64,000 nt of DNA from Mesorhizobium ciceri WSM4083 (lineage in GTDB: Bacteria > Pseudomonadota > Alphaproteobacteria > Rhizobiales > Rhizobiaceae): positions 438,018-502,017 of the forward strand of contig NZ_JAFG01000005.1 of assembly GCF_000519305.1 (NCBI RefSeq), given 5' to 3'. Position numbers and translations under genes: made by a program. Under the pieces are notes generated by a model that saw only the letters and a list, made by a program, of their open reading frames with translations, was not told where the DNA came from and searched no databases. Shown here in pieces: positions 1-9,434 of this stretch; position 1 is the first letter of the stretch; every line of letters starts with the position of its first letter.

Positions 1-75
1 TTGGCACGGAGTTCTGATGTTCTTTTGCAGAGAAGGGGGCCGGTCGGCGTTTGGCAGCGGTACGAGGAGGCCACT

Positions 76-270
76 ATGTGCCAGCGCCGGCCGGCCGACC
101 CCACGGACCCAGGAGATGCGGCGGACCTGAGCATCATGGGGTATTCCCAGGGATCGGAGCCGGCTTTCTATCCTCGTGCCGGCTTCGTCTTGGCCTGCAC
201 AGTTGCGCAAGAGCTTATGAAAATCAACAGTTTCTTAACCAAGGCTCGCGAATCGCTTGGATTAAGGTAA
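76..270 (+). CDS. possible small protein, 64 aa, unrecognised
   Basis: This is a weak candidate. An ATG at 76 follows a good purine-rich site (GAGGAGG, five bases upstream) and stays open for 64 codons. I recognise no family, signal peptide or membrane segment. An overlapping frame (51-278) is also open, as expected in GC-rich DNA, so coding is doubtful. The rest of 1-316 shows no other gene; it lies downstream of pleD and holds only a weak 5-bp hairpin near 281-294 that could be a poor terminator. Confidence 0.22.
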   Translation: MCQRRPADPTDPGDAADLSIMGYSQGSEPAFYPRAGFVLACTVAQELMKINSFLTKARESLGLR

Positions 271-316
271 ACGGGTAACCCTGTCGGGTTGACTGGATAT
301 TCGGAGCCTTGGCCGG

Positions 317-1690
317 TTATGCGGCTTTGGCAACAACCCGGTTGCGGCCGCCGCTCTTGGCTTCGTAGAGCGCGAGATCGGCACGCTTCATCAGCGCCGC
401 CACCGTGTCCACGCCCTTCAGCACCGACGACACGCCGACGCTGACCGTGACTTCGATCGCCTTGCCGTCCTGCCCGATGGCGAAAGCCGCCTGGGCGATT
501 TCGGCGCGAATGCGCTCGGCTACCTTCTCGGCCACCGCGCCCTCGGTGTCCGGCATCACCACGACGAACTCCTCCCCGCCAAAGCGGCAGGCAAGGTCGA
601 TACCCCTGACATTCTTGCGCAGCCGTCGTGCGAATTCCCGCAGGACCTCGTCGCCGCCGTCATGACCGTGCGCGTCGTTGATCGCCTTGAAGCGGTCGAG
701 GTCGGTGATCATCACCGACAGCGGCCGGCGCCGCGCCACGGCGCGATCGAACAGCGTCTGCAGGTGGCTGTCTAGATAGCGGCGGTTGTGCAGCCCGGTC
801 AGGCCATCGGTCACCGCCATTTCGATGGTCTGGGTGACGCTGGCGCGCAGCTGGTCGTTGTAACGCTTGCGGCGCACCTGGGTGCGCAGCCGCGCCGTCA
901 ACTCCTGCTGGTCGATCGGCCGCATCAGATAATCATTGATGCCGAGTTCGAGGCCGCGGATGATGCGTTCCTCCTCGCCCTCCTCCGCCAACAGAATGAT
1001 CGGCACGAAGCGGGTGCGATCGAGCGAGCGCAACTGCGAACAGAGCCTCAGCGGATCGAAATCGGCGAACGCGGTCGAGATCATCACGCATTCATAGGAT
1101 GTCTCGGCGGCCTGGAAGAAACCGGCATGCGGATCATGTGTGACGTCGAGGTCGGCCCGGTCGCGCAGCATCTTCTGGATGCGCTCGACGGATGATTTGC
1201 GCTCGTCGATCAAAAGCACTTTGGGCGTCGTGTCCTCGGATGCGAAATTGCGGCTGAGCAACTCCTCGATGCCGATGTTGCGCGTCGTCGAGGCGCGCAG
1301 CCGCAACTCGTCGGTCAGCGACTTCAGGCGAACCAGGCTCTTGACGCGCGTCATCAGCTGCAGATCGTTGACCGGCTTGGTCAGGAAGTCGTCGGCGCCG
1401 GCCTCGAGCCCCCGGACGCGGTCGGAAACCTGGTCGAGCGCGGTGATCATCACCACCGGAATGTGCGATGTCGCCGGATCGCTCTTCAGCCGCCGGCAGA
1501 CCTCGAAGCCGTCCATATCAGGCATCATCACGTCGAGCAGCACGACATCGACCTTGCCGTTCTCGCAGGTCTCGATCGCATCCGGCCCATTGGTGGCGGT
1601 CAGCACTTCGAAATATTCGGCCAGCAGCCGCACTTCCAGCAGCCGCACATTGGCAGGGATATCGTCGACGACGAGGATCCGCGCAGTCAT
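317..1690 (-). CDS. pleD: PleD-type response regulator / diguanylate cyclase
   Basis: The 457-residue protein has two receiver domains and a GGDEF domain, the architecture of PleD, which makes cyclic di-GMP at the cell pole during cell-cycle development. The first receiver (about 1-120) has the acidic pair near residue 9 and a phosphorylatable Asp53 in LLDVMMPD. The second (about 155-275) lacks an aspartate at the equivalent place (CVMISTAFADFD) and probably serves dimerisation. The cyclase domain (about 285-455) carries GGEEF at 371-375 and a product-inhibition site RGID at 362-365, so it should be active and feedback controlled. It follows divK after 33 bp, the usual rhizobial pairing. Confidence 0.96.
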   Translation of the reverse strand: MTARILVVDDIPANVRLLEVRLLAEYFEVLTATNGPDAIETCENGKVDVVLLDVMMPDMDGFEVCRRLKSDPATSHIPVVMITALDQVSDRVRGLEAGADDFLTKPVNDLQLMTRVKSLVRLKSLTDELRLRASTTRNIGIEELLSRNFASEDTTPKVLLIDERKSSVERIQKMLRDRADLDVTHDPHAGFFQAAETSYECVMISTAFADFDPLRLCSQLRSLDRTRFVPIILLAEEGEEERIIRGLELGINDYLMRPIDQQELTARLRTQVRRKRYNDQLRASVTQTIEMAVTDGLTGLHNRRYLDSHLQTLFDRAVARRRPLSVMITDLDRFKAINDAHGHDGGDEVLREFARRLRKNVRGIDLACRFGGEEFVVVMPDTEGAVAEKVAERIRAEIAQAAFAIGQDGKAIEVTVSVGVSSVLKGVDTVAALMKRADLALYEAKSGGRNRVVAKAA

Positions 1691-1723
1691 TTCACAACGC
1701 TCCGGCTCGGCTGAAGGGGCACA

Positions 1724-2095
1724 TCACGCATCGCCCAGATAGGATTTGATGGTTTCGATGAAACGCGGCACCGAGATCGGCTTCGAAATATAAGCCTCGC
1801 AGCCGCCCTGGCGGATGCGTTCCTCGTCGCCCTTCATGGCGAAGGCGGTCACCGCAATGACCGGGATGACGTGCAGTTCGTCGTCCTCCTTCAGCCATTT
1901 GGTCACTTCAAGCCCCGACACTTCAGGCAACTGGATATCCATCAGGATGAGATCCGGCTTGTGCAGGCGCGCCAGATCGAGCGCTTCCAGACCGTTGCGG
2001 GTGCGCACGGTCTCGTAACCGCTTGCCTCGATGAGGTCCCGAAAGAGCTTCATATTGAGCTCATTGTCCTCGACGATCATAACCTTCTTCGGCAT
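1724..2095 (-). CDS. divK: single-domain response regulator DivK
   Basis: The 123-residue protein is one receiver domain with no output domain. It has the acidic pair at residues 9-10 (VEDNE), the phosphoacceptor Asp53 in LMDIQLPE, and the conserved Lys of the SKP turn. In alphaproteobacteria DivK signals through PleC/DivJ-type kinases and controls the CckA-CtrA pathway that times cell division. It lies directly upstream of pleD on the same strand and is probably co-transcribed with it. I saw no clear CtrA-type TTAA-N7-TTAA site in the 240 bp upstream. Confidence 0.96.
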   Translation of the reverse strand: MPKKVMIVEDNELNMKLFRDLIEASGYETVRTRNGLEALDLARLHKPDLILMDIQLPEVSGLEVTKWLKEDDELHVIPVIAVTAFAMKGDEERIRQGGCEAYISKPISVPRFIETIKSYLGDA

Positions 2096-2340
2096 CGATA
2101 TCCCGTCCCGGCCGTCCTTCCGCTTCGAAGGCGACCGTCATGCGCCCAAGTCTGAACGCACCAACCCTGCTTCACTTTACGGCAATATGATTGACGAAAC
2201 GGAAATCCCCGGCTGGAAAACAGCGCGAATTCCACCTCGTCGCCTGCGCGTCCAAAGGGCGCGCCACGCTCTAATGGCTTGCCGCAAGCAACTCTTGCCA
2301 TTACTGCGGGAGAGACTCATTCCACACACCGAAGGTAGTG

Positions 2341-2640
2341 ATGGCAAACGCAGCGTCAATGCGCGAAGAAGCGGAATCGATTGCCGTGAAGGCCTTGGGC
2401 TTCGTCGCCTCCGATCCGGAGCTTCTGCCGCGCTTTCTGGCAATCACCGGCATAGAGGTCCATTCGATCCGCAAAGCCGCCAGCGAGCCGGGTTTTCTGG
2501 CCGGTGTCCTGCAATTCATCCTCGCCCACGAGCCGACTTTGATGCGCTTTGCCGAGGAAACCGGCACCCCGCCGGCTTCTGTCGGCAAGGCCTTGCGGTC
2601 GCTGCCGCTGGGCGACGACAACCACGAGCATTCCATATGA
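2341..2640 (+). CDS. DUF3572 family protein
   Basis: The 99-residue protein begins at the ATG at 2341; a GTG just before it is open, but the GAAGG site at 2331-2335 fits the ATG. It is helical and acidic and resembles DUF3572 proteins, which in rhizobia sit next to divK/pleD and have no known function. Its stop overlaps the next start (ATGA at 2637-2640), so translation of the two genes is probably coupled. No catalytic motif is visible. Confidence 0.8.
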   Translation: MANAASMREEAESIAVKALGFVASDPELLPRFLAITGIEVHSIRKAASEPGFLAGVLQFILAHEPTLMRFAEETGTPPASVGKALRSLPLGDDNHEHSI

Positions 2641-3290
2641 GCGATGATCCGGAAACCGCGCGCCAGATTGAAGAACTGGCAGCCGACGACCGACCCTTGC
2701 TTGTGCTCGATGTCGACGATGTCGTGCTCGAATTCATCCGACCGTTTCCGAATTTCCTCAAGGCGCGCGGCTATGGCCTGACGCTGGCCTCGTTTCGGCT
2801 GACCGGCAACATCGCAGAGACCGCCAGCGGCCGCCTGATCGAACAGCCCGAAGTCACGGCACTGCTGGCCGATTTCTTTGACGCGCAAGCCGATTGGCAA
2901 AACATTACGGACGGCGCGGCAGAAGCCCTGGCAGGGTTTGGCGATCGCGCGGAAATCGTTTTGCTGACAGCCATGCCGCACAAACACCGCGCCGTGCGTC
3001 GCGTCCATCTCGACGCGCTTGGGCTGAGCTACCCGCTTCTGACCACTGAAATGGCCAAAGGACCGGCAGTGGCCAAGCTTCGCGGCAGGGCCGGCCGACC
3101 GGTGGTTTTCGTCGACGATCAGCCGCACAATCTGGCGTCGGTACGGGAATCGGTCGCCGACGCCGAACTGTTCCACCTGATGGCCGACAATTCGCTGCGC
3201 GCATTCCTGCCGCCGGTGACGGACGATGTGGTCGTCGTCCAGGACTGGCACGAGGCAGCGCCCAAGATCGCAAGCGCGCTAGGCCTCTGA
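2637..3290 (+). CDS. HAD superfamily hydrolase
   Basis: The 217-residue protein has the HAD features expected of a small phosphohydrolase. An N-terminal acidic motif lies in LLVLDVDDVVLEF (about residues 22-34), a Ser/Thr motif in VLLTAMPHK, and an acidic motif in VVFVDDQPHN near residue 160. The substrate cannot be told. The ATG at 2637 overlaps the stop of the DUF3572 gene. A longer open frame from 2031 runs antisense through divK and is not a credible start. Confidence 0.82.
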   Translation: MSDDPETARQIEELAADDRPLLVLDVDDVVLEFIRPFPNFLKARGYGLTLASFRLTGNIAETASGRLIEQPEVTALLADFFDAQADWQNITDGAAEALAGFGDRAEIVLLTAMPHKHRAVRRVHLDALGLSYPLLTTEMAKGPAVAKLRGRAGRPVVFVDDQPHNLASVRESVADAELFHLMADNSLRAFLPPVTDDVVVVQDWHEAAPKIASALGL

Positions 3291-3306
3291 ACTCCAGCTT
3301 CAGGGT

Positions 3307-4830
3307 TCAGTTCGCACCTGCGCCGCCGCTGTCGTCTCCGCTGTCATCGGCGCCGTCGCCATCATCCACGCTGTCGTCCACGGCCGGATCGGCAGGCTTC
3401 AGCATGACGCCATTGACGGTGACCGAACCGTCGGCCTTGGCGTTGACGATCCATTCCAACCGGCCATCGGGCAGCGTCTTGCCAAAGCCCTTCGCCATGA
3501 GAGCGACTGGCACGTATTGGCCAACCTCCGGTTCCGACTTTGCCGCCTCCTGCAGGCCTTCGACAAGCTTGTCGAAGCCAGCGACATCGACGGTCACGCT
3601 ACCTTCGGGCTTTTCGCCTGGGAATGTCATCTCGCCTTCCAGCGCGATCTCCGTGTCCTTGTTCTTCACGGTGCTGTGGCCAAGCACGACCTTCGGCATC
3701 TTGGCCATGAAGTCGACTTTAAGCTGCTCGCCGAATTCGGCCGACAGCGGTGGATTCTTATTGAGATCAAAGGCTTCGATTGCCTTTTTCGCCATGCTGT
3801 CGAGATCGATATTGGCGCCGCCAAAGTTCAAATCGACATCGGTGGGCAACAACCCCACGCTCCAGCTCGGCAGAAGCTGGGTCGGCACGGTCAGCCCCGA
3901 TGCCTTGATGCCGTACGTGATCGTGCCGTTCTGGGCCACGCCATCGGTGCCGAACACGGTGCTGAGCTGGGTGGCGCCGAAATTGCCGACCGGGCTTTCC
4001 ACCGCGAAATCCTTGAAACCGTAGGTCCCGTCGATACGCTGCCAAAGCGGCAAGGCGGCGAGCAGAAGCGATTTGAGCTGCGCCTGGTTGGCCTTCAGCG
4101 TCGCCTCGTCCTCGTTGGCCACCGCAAATGCCAGGAGATCGAGCAATGGCTTGGTCCGCACGCCTTTGCCGCTGGCTTCGACCGACAATTCCGGCGACCT
4201 GACGGTGACCGGGAATTTCAGCCCGCTCTCGGGGTCGTCGAAATTGATCGCTTCGACAAAACTCGACACCTTCTGCGAGGTTGTGAAATCGACGCCCCCG
4301 GTCGCCGACTTGGTCGCGGCAACGGTGGCGATGCCAGCGCCAGCGCTGGCTTCCATATGCTGCTTGGCATCCTTCGATGCCATCGTCATGCCGGCCATCG
4401 AGCTGGTGCCGCTGGTGAAGGCCGCCAGATTTGGATCGTAGACGCCCGAACCCTTGCCGTCCTTGATCGAAAACTGAGTGCTTTGCAGCCCTTCGGGTCC
4501 GTTAAACTCGAAGGAGGCGGTTTGGGAGAAATCCATCGAGACATCCCAGGACCCGTCGCTGCGCGGCTTGACCATCAGGGCATAGGGCGCGAAGTCGAAC
4601 TTCAGCAGTTTCTGGTCCGGAAACGATGCGGCAAGTGCCTTGAAATCGAACAGGATCTTGTAGGCGCCACCTTCGAGCGAAACCTTCAAAATGCCTTTGT
4701 CGATCGCCTGCTTGCCGACATAGCGTGACAAATCGTCGGACAATTGCTTCGCACCCTGATTGTCGACGGTCTGACTGAGAGCAGGAGCACTCAATGCAAG
4801 AAGGAACACGAATGGCAGGGCACGGTTCAC
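3307..4830 (-). CDS. exported protein of unknown function, possibly DUF2125-like
   Basis: The 507-residue protein has a Sec signal peptide (about 1-20, ending ALSQ). A long, beta-rich body with repeated hydroxylated and alternating hydrophobic stretches follows. The last 25 or so residues are almost only Asp, Gly, Ser and Ala. The general pattern recalls DUF2125 periplasmic proteins, but I cannot confirm that. No enzyme motif is visible. The gene stands alone, convergent with the HAD gene. A dispersed hairpin repeat lies 22 bp upstream of its start. Confidence 0.72.
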   Translation of the reverse strand: MNRALPFVFLLALSAPALSQTVDNQGAKQLSDDLSRYVGKQAIDKGILKVSLEGGAYKILFDFKALAASFPDQKLLKFDFAPYALMVKPRSDGSWDVSMDFSQTASFEFNGPEGLQSTQFSIKDGKGSGVYDPNLAAFTSGTSSMAGMTMASKDAKQHMEASAGAGIATVAATKSATGGVDFTTSQKVSSFVEAINFDDPESGLKFPVTVRSPELSVEASGKGVRTKPLLDLLAFAVANEDEATLKANQAQLKSLLLAALPLWQRIDGTYGFKDFAVESPVGNFGATQLSTVFGTDGVAQNGTITYGIKASGLTVPTQLLPSWSVGLLPTDVDLNFGGANIDLDSMAKKAIEAFDLNKNPPLSAEFGEQLKVDFMAKMPKVVLGHSTVKNKDTEIALEGEMTFPGEKPEGSVTVDVAGFDKLVEGLQEAAKSEPEVGQYVPVALMAKGFGKTLPDGRLEWIVNAKADGSVTVNGVMLKPADPAVDDSVDDGDGADDSGDDSGGAGAN

Positions 4831-4851
4831 GCGAATTCTCCGTTTGACCTA

Positions 4852-4926
4852 ATGCATGTCGCCCAAAAGTGGTCCCCGTTTGGGAGAACGACATGCATAA
4901 ACAAAACCCCAAAGCGCATGCGCTTT
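4852..4926. repeat. dispersed hairpin repeat, copy 1
   Basis: The 47-bp core (4852-4898) has perfect 10-bp inverted ends, ATGCATGTCG and CGACATGCAT, and an inner CCCAAA/TTTGGG pair, so it can fold as a nested hairpin. It is followed by a perfect 16-bp palindrome, AAAGCGCATGCGCTTT (4911-4926). Three related copies lie near 23657, 52442 and 60331. It sits 22 bp upstream of the start of the exported protein gene. Confidence 0.85.
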
Positions 4927-5001
4927 AGAAGGGACGTCCGTCTGGTATGAAATTACTGCTGCAACCGCAAGGTGAGATCACCAAGCCACGAGCGGACCTC
5001 A

Positions 5002-5577
5002 TCAAAGCACCAGCCGCATCAGCGGGCGACCGGCCTTGCGTTCCACCAGCCGCTCGAAACCCGCCTTCTCGAAGACCCGTGACGAACCGACGAACAGGCC
5101 GATCGAGCGCGAATCGCGAGACAGATCCATCGGGCACGCCTCGAGCAGCCGGGCTCCATTCTGGCGGGCGAAATCGATCCCGCCTTCGACGAGGCGATGC
5201 GTGATGCCCCTGCCGCGCGCCTTGCCGCGGATAAAGAAGCAGGAGATGGCCCAGACGGCCGGATCCGCGGCGTCGGCAGGATCGACCGGTGCCGACCCCC
5301 TGCCCTGATTGTTCCATTCGGGCACGTCGGCGCGCGGTCCGATCTGCATCCAGCCGACCGCCTGACCGTCCTCGAATGCCAGCAGGCCCGGCGGCGGGCC
5401 TGCTTCGATACGCGCCTTGATGTGGTCCTTGTTGCGTTCCCGGCTGCTCTCGCGGCGCATCGCCGGCGCCAGCCGGAAATGCGTGCACCAGCAGCCGTAG
5501 CAGGCGCCTTGCTTGCCGAAGAGATCCTCGAATTCAGCCCAAAGCTCAGGCGCAAGCGGCGCTATGGTCGTGCTCAT
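5002..5577 (-). CDS. GNAT family N-acetyltransferase
   Basis: The 191-residue protein looks like a GNAT acyl-CoA transferase. The central part holds strands VGWMQIG and [10 protein letters not shown], followed by the acetyl-CoA pyrophosphate loop KARGRGITH (about residues 118-126). A C-terminal FEKAGFERL motif is typical of the family. It has an unusual cysteine-rich start (CYGCWC near residue 22), seen in a subgroup of these enzymes. The acceptor is unknown. It is divergent from dinB with about 65 bp between likely starts. Confidence 0.85.
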   Translation of the reverse strand: MSTTIAPLAPELWAEFEDLFGKQGACYGCWCTHFRLAPAMRRESSRERNKDHIKARIEAGPPPGLLAFEDGQAVGWMQIGPRADVPEWNNQGRGSAPVDPADAADPAVWAISCFFIRGKARGRGITHRLVEGGIDFARQNGARLLEACPMDLSRDSRSIGLFVGSSRVFEKAGFERLVERKAGRPLMRLVL

Positions 5578-5654
5578 GCGTTCTCCCCAGGCCAGCCTTG
5601 TCGCTGGCCTTGCACTGTCGTACCATTGCCTCTGTTCTCTTTATGTTCGCAGCG

Positions 5655-6971
5655 ATGGCGGCCCCTGTCAACAATCCCGATCACGGTTTTTGCCGCGACT
5701 GCCTGACGTTTCAGCGCAGCCAGACGCGCCGCTGCGAGCGCTGCGGCAGCCCCCGGCTTGCGCGTCATCCCGAGCTTTACCGGCTGCATCTGGCCCATAT
5801 CGATTGCGACGCCTTCTATGCGGCGATCGAAAAGCGGGACAATCCGGCGCTCAAGGACAAGCCGCTGATCATCGGCGGCGGCAAGCGCGGCGTCGTCTCC
5901 ACCGCATGCTATATCGCCCGCATCCAGGGCGTCCGCTCGGCCATGCCGATGTTCAAGGCGCTCGAAGCCTGCCCGGAGGCGGTGGTCATCAGCCCCAACA
6001 TGGAAAAATACGTGCGCGTCGGCCGCGAAGTGCGCGCCATGATGCAAGCGCTGACACCGCTGGTCGAGCCGCTGTCGATCGACGAGGCGTTTCTCGACCT
6101 TGCCGGCACCGAACGGCTGCACGGCCTGCCGCCCGCTGTGGTGCTGGCGCGCTTCGCGCAGGCCGTCGAGAAGGAGATCGGCATCACCGTTTCGGCCGGC
6201 CTGTCCTACTGCAAGTTCCTCGCCAAGATAGCGTCTGACTTCCGCAAGCCGCGCGGCTTCTCGGTCATCGGCGAAGCCGAGGCGGTCGGCTTCCTCTCGG
6301 CGCAGCCGGTGACCATGATCTGGGGTGTCGGAAAGGCGTTCAACGCCACGCTGGAGCGTGACGGCATCCGCACCATCGGCCAGTTGCAGCAGATGGATCG
6401 CGGCGACCTGATGCGCCGCTACGGCACGATGGGCGACCGGCTCTACCACCTTTCGCGCGGCGAGGACGTCCGCCGCGTCGATCCCGACCAGGATGCCAAG
6501 AGCGTATCGGCCGAAACCACCTTCGACACCGACATCGCGTCGCTGGAGGAACTGGTCGCGGTTCTCAGGGGTCTTTCGGAAAAGGTCTCGGCACGGCTGA
6601 AAAAGTCAGGCATTGCCGGGCGCACCGTGGTGCTGAAGCTAAAGACCCAGGATTTCAAACTGCGCACGCGCAATCGCCAGCTCGGCGACCCGACCCGGCT
6701 CGCCGACCGCATCTTTCAGACCGGGGTGGAGCTTCTGCGCAAGGAAACAGACGGCACGAAGTATCGGCTGCTTGGCATCGGCGTCAGCGATCTCTCGGAC
6801 GACGACAAGGCCGACCCGCCCGATCTGGTCGACATCCAATCGCGCAAGCGCGCCATGGCCGAAGGCGCCATCGACGCCCTGCGCGACAAGTTCGGCCGCA
6901 AGGCGGTGGAAACCGGCTACACATTCGGCAAGGGCCGCGACACCCATCCGCCGGAGCCGCTCGAGGATTAG
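5655..6971 (+). CDS. dinB: DNA polymerase IV (Y family) with N-terminal zinc-finger-like leader
   Basis: This is a Y-family translesion polymerase of about 438 residues. The palm begins at [12 protein letters not shown], with the second catalytic acidic pair in [10 protein letters not shown], then thumb and little-finger domains to the end. Ahead of the palm is a 40-residue leader with two cysteine pairs, CRDC and CERC, ten residues apart, that could bind zinc; E. coli DinB lacks it. I chose the ATG at 5655; ATGs at 5643 and 5598 are also open and would add 4 or 19 residues. No LexA box was identified upstream. Confidence 0.93.
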   Translation: MAAPVNNPDHGFCRDCLTFQRSQTRRCERCGSPRLARHPELYRLHLAHIDCDAFYAAIEKRDNPALKDKPLIIGGGKRGVVSTACYIARIQGVRSAMPMFKALEACPEAVVISPNMEKYVRVGREVRAMMQALTPLVEPLSIDEAFLDLAGTERLHGLPPAVVLARFAQAVEKEIGITVSAGLSYCKFLAKIASDFRKPRGFSVIGEAEAVGFLSAQPVTMIWGVGKAFNATLERDGIRTIGQLQQMDRGDLMRRYGTMGDRLYHLSRGEDVRRVDPDQDAKSVSAETTFDTDIASLEELVAVLRGLSEKVSARLKKSGIAGRTVVLKLKTQDFKLRTRNRQLGDPTRLADRIFQTGVELLRKETDGTKYRLLGIGVSDLSDDDKADPPDLVDIQSRKRAMAEGAIDALRDKFGRKAVETGYTFGKGRDTHPPEPLED

Positions 6972-7474
6972 GTGCGCTGCAGATCAATCCTGCTCGTCAC
7001 CACGCTCTTGCCGGTTTTCGGGTCGGTGTCGATGACGGTCAGCCGCATGCCGTTCTTGCCGCGTTTCTCAACCTTCATCTGCGCCCTTCGGTCGCCATTG
7101 ACCTCCTTGGCCCAGCGGATGCCAAGATTGATCGCGTTGCCCGAACGGCTGCCGTTCAGCTGTGCCGGCCCGGTACGGGACCCGACATAGGTGCCGCTGT
7201 ATTTCGCACCTGTGACTTTCAGATTGGCGCTGATGGCCCGCGACACCACAACGAGACCGCGGCAATTTCCATCCAGCGATAGCGAGGTTGAGGTCGCATT
7301 CGACTTGAAGCTGCACGATACGCTGACGTTCGGAGCATCCGTGGTGACCTGGACAGTGCCCCTGCCGGCGAAATTGCCCTTGAACGACTGGAGAAATTGG
7401 GTCTCGTCGGCATGTGCCGCGCCTGCCGCAACCAATAAGCCGCCGGTAAGCGCGAATTGCGCAAAGGATATCAT
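6968..7474 (-). CDS. exported protein of unknown function
   Basis: The 168-residue protein has a signal peptide ending near AGAAHA, then a small basic beta-rich domain (repeated strands such as FAGRGTVQV and SGTYVGSR). The start at 7474 is supported by a strong AAGGAGAG ribosome site seven bases upstream; an open extension to 7522 lacks one. I recognise no catalytic motif. Similar small exported proteins are common beside dinB in rhizobia, but function is unknown. Its end overlaps the dinB stop by four bases (convergent). Confidence 0.75.
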   Translation of the reverse strand: MISFAQFALTGGLLVAAGAAHADETQFLQSFKGNFAGRGTVQVTTDAPNVSVSCSFKSNATSTSLSLDGNCRGLVVVSRAISANLKVTGAKYSGTYVGSRTGPAQLNGSRSGNAINLGIRWAKEVNGDRRAQMKVEKRGKNGMRLTVIDTDPKTGKSVVTSRIDLQRT

Positions 7475-7670
7475 CGAAGCTCTCCTTGTCGTTTTGAAAA
7501 AGGCGGAACGGTCCGCGAGCACGGCTGACCATCGGGACTCAACGCCATTTACCGGATCAGGTTCCGCTCACTACATGACTGTCTTGCAACATCCAGACAG
7601 TCGCGGCTGGCCCAGAAGAATGCAGTAGCTAGCGATTGCGGCAGAGACTCTGGCCTGCGACATAGCGCGA

Positions 7671-8552
7671 ATGGCACCTACCCCCTCGATTCCAAGGGCT
7701 GCGTTCTGGATGGCGCTGTCTATCGCCTCGTTTCTTGGCATGACGGTCGCCGGCCGGGCCACGACAGCGGAGCTCAACATTTTCCAGGTGCTGGAGTTGC
7801 GCTCTGTGATCGGCTTCTTCATCCTTCTGCCGCTGGTGATGATGAGCGGCGGCTTTCAAGCCATGCGCACCCAGCGCCCCATTGCCCATATCGCCCGCAA
7901 CGTCATCCATTACACGGGCCAGGCGGCCTGGCTCTACGCCCTCACTTTGATCCCGCTGGCCGTGCTGATCTCGATCGAATTCACCACGCCGATCTGGACG
8001 GCTATCCTGGCGGTGATTTTTCTCGGCGAAAGGCTGAACCGGTCCAAGCTGGCAGCGATCGTGCTCGGGCTGATCGGCGTGGTGATCATCGTGCGCCCCG
8101 GTGTCGGCTCGGTCGATCCTGGACAGCTCGTCGTGCTGGGTGCCGCGGCCTGCTTCGGCATTTCGGTGGTCACGATCAAATCGCTCACCCGGACGGACAG
8201 CGTCGTTCGCATTATCTTCTGGATGCTGATTATCCAGTCGGTGGTCGGTCTCATCCCGGCGCTCTATACGTGGCGCAACCCGCCACTGGAGCTATGGCCA
8301 TGGATCGTGCTGATCGCCTTCACCGGCATGTCGTCGCATTTCTGTATGGCCCGCGCGCTTGGCTATGCCGACGCGACCATCGTCTCGCCGATGGATTTTC
8401 TGCGCGTGCCGCTATCGGCACTGATTGGCTGGCTGCTCTATAGCGAGCAGATCGACGCCTTCACCGCCGGCGGCGCGCTGCTGATCCTGATGGGCAATCT
8501 GCTCAATCTTCAGCGCAGGGCTATAAAGCCGGCCGAAGTGGCGGCGTCGTAG
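7671..8552 (+). CDS. EamA/DMT family transporter
   Basis: The 293-residue protein has about ten hydrophobic segments arranged as two five-helix EamA halves, as in drug/metabolite transporters of the inner membrane. The end of the first half shows the conserved TTPIWTAILAVIFLGERL stretch and a following helix ending VIIVRP. The second half ends in YSEQIDAFTAGGALLILMG. The substrate cannot be inferred. It is convergent with the potassium channel gene, with 11 bp between stops. Confidence 0.9.
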   Translation: MAPTPSIPRAAFWMALSIASFLGMTVAGRATTAELNIFQVLELRSVIGFFILLPLVMMSGGFQAMRTQRPIAHIARNVIHYTGQAAWLYALTLIPLAVLISIEFTTPIWTAILAVIFLGERLNRSKLAAIVLGLIGVVIIVRPGVGSVDPGQLVVLGAAACFGISVVTIKSLTRTDSVVRIIFWMLIIQSVVGLIPALYTWRNPPLELWPWIVLIAFTGMSSHFCMARALGYADATIVSPMDFLRVPLSALIGWLLYSEQIDAFTAGGALLILMGNLLNLQRRAIKPAEVAAS

Positions 8553-8563
8553 TACGCCGGCCG

Positions 8564-9367
8564 TCAGTTCCCTTCGTCGGGTATGTTGAGAAGATGGCCG
8601 CAGGCCTTGCAATGCACGGCGTCCGGCTCGTGCCGCCGCAAGCCGCACTGCGGACAGGGAAACAACACCTTGGCTGGCCGGAAGATCGCCTGAGCCAGTC
8701 TGACAAACAGCGATATGCCGATGATCATGGTGACGATTGCCGTCAGCTTGCCGGCCATGCCCGGCAGCACGATGTCGCCGAAGCCGGTCGTCGTCACCGT
8801 GGCGACGGTGAAATAAAGCGCGTCGATATAGTTTTCCAGACCGGCGCCAGTGCGGAAGAAGAACGTGTAGACGAAGCCTGTGATGACGAACAGGAAGGTC
8901 AAAAGGTTGATGACCGCGTGGCTGGCCTCTCGCCACGGCCGCAGGCCGCGCATCTCGAAATGGCGCCAGAGCGAACCGCTGCGCGACAGCGACCACAGCC
9001 GCAGAATGCGCAGGAAGGCGAGATTGGCAAACGCCGTCGGCATCAGCAGCGTCAAAAGGATGAAGACATCGACCCATGACGTCGGCTGCTTCATCAGTCG
9101 CAGCATGTTTTTGGAGGCAAGCAGCCGGGCGACCAGATCCGCGGCGACTAGCGCGGCCGCCGAATAGTCGAGCCATAGGAAGGATGGCTTGTCCTGAAGA
9201 ACCGGCGTCGCGATGAAGAAGGCGATGATGGCGAGGTCGATGACGACGGCCACCAGTTGGAACCGGAAAGCGGCCGGCGTGCGCCCATGATACAGCCTGC
9301 GCAGCCTGTCACGCAGCCGCGCCAAGGCTGAAACCGCTTGCGACCCGTTCCTCTGCGCCGGCTTCAT
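8564..9367 (-). CDS. six-helix potassium channel with C-terminal zinc ribbon
   Basis: The 267-residue membrane protein has a voltage-sensor-like region (about 35-160) with an S4-like basic helix (LAFLRILRLWSLSR). A pore loop with the selectivity filter TTTGFGD follows near residue 195, then a last helix. Gly-Phe-Gly replaces the common Gly-Tyr-Gly. The soluble tail is short and carries CPQC and CKAC twelve residues apart, a probable zinc ribbon, where many channels have RCK or cyclic-nucleotide domains. The likely role is potassium conductance across the inner membrane; the ligand or regulator is unknown. Confidence 0.88.
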   Translation of the reverse strand: MKPAQRNGSQAVSALARLRDRLRRLYHGRTPAAFRFQLVAVVIDLAIIAFFIATPVLQDKPSFLWLDYSAAALVAADLVARLLASKNMLRLMKQPTSWVDVFILLTLLMPTAFANLAFLRILRLWSLSRSGSLWRHFEMRGLRPWREASHAVINLLTFLFVITGFVYTFFFRTGAGLENYIDALYFTVATVTTTGFGDIVLPGMAGKLTAIVTMIIGISLFVRLAQAIFRPAKVLFPCPQCGLRRHEPDAVHCKACGHLLNIPDEGN

Positions 9368-9434
9368 GCTGACTGCGCTGGCGTTCGCGGTAGCGACCGC
9401 CCGGCTGATTGTCGCGGGCGAGAAAGAGCCGGGG

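Noticed and set aside
2031..2636. Long N-terminal extension of the HAD hydrolase
   Set aside because: The region overlaps divK and the DUF3572 gene in other frames; the HAD domain starts after the ATG at 2637.
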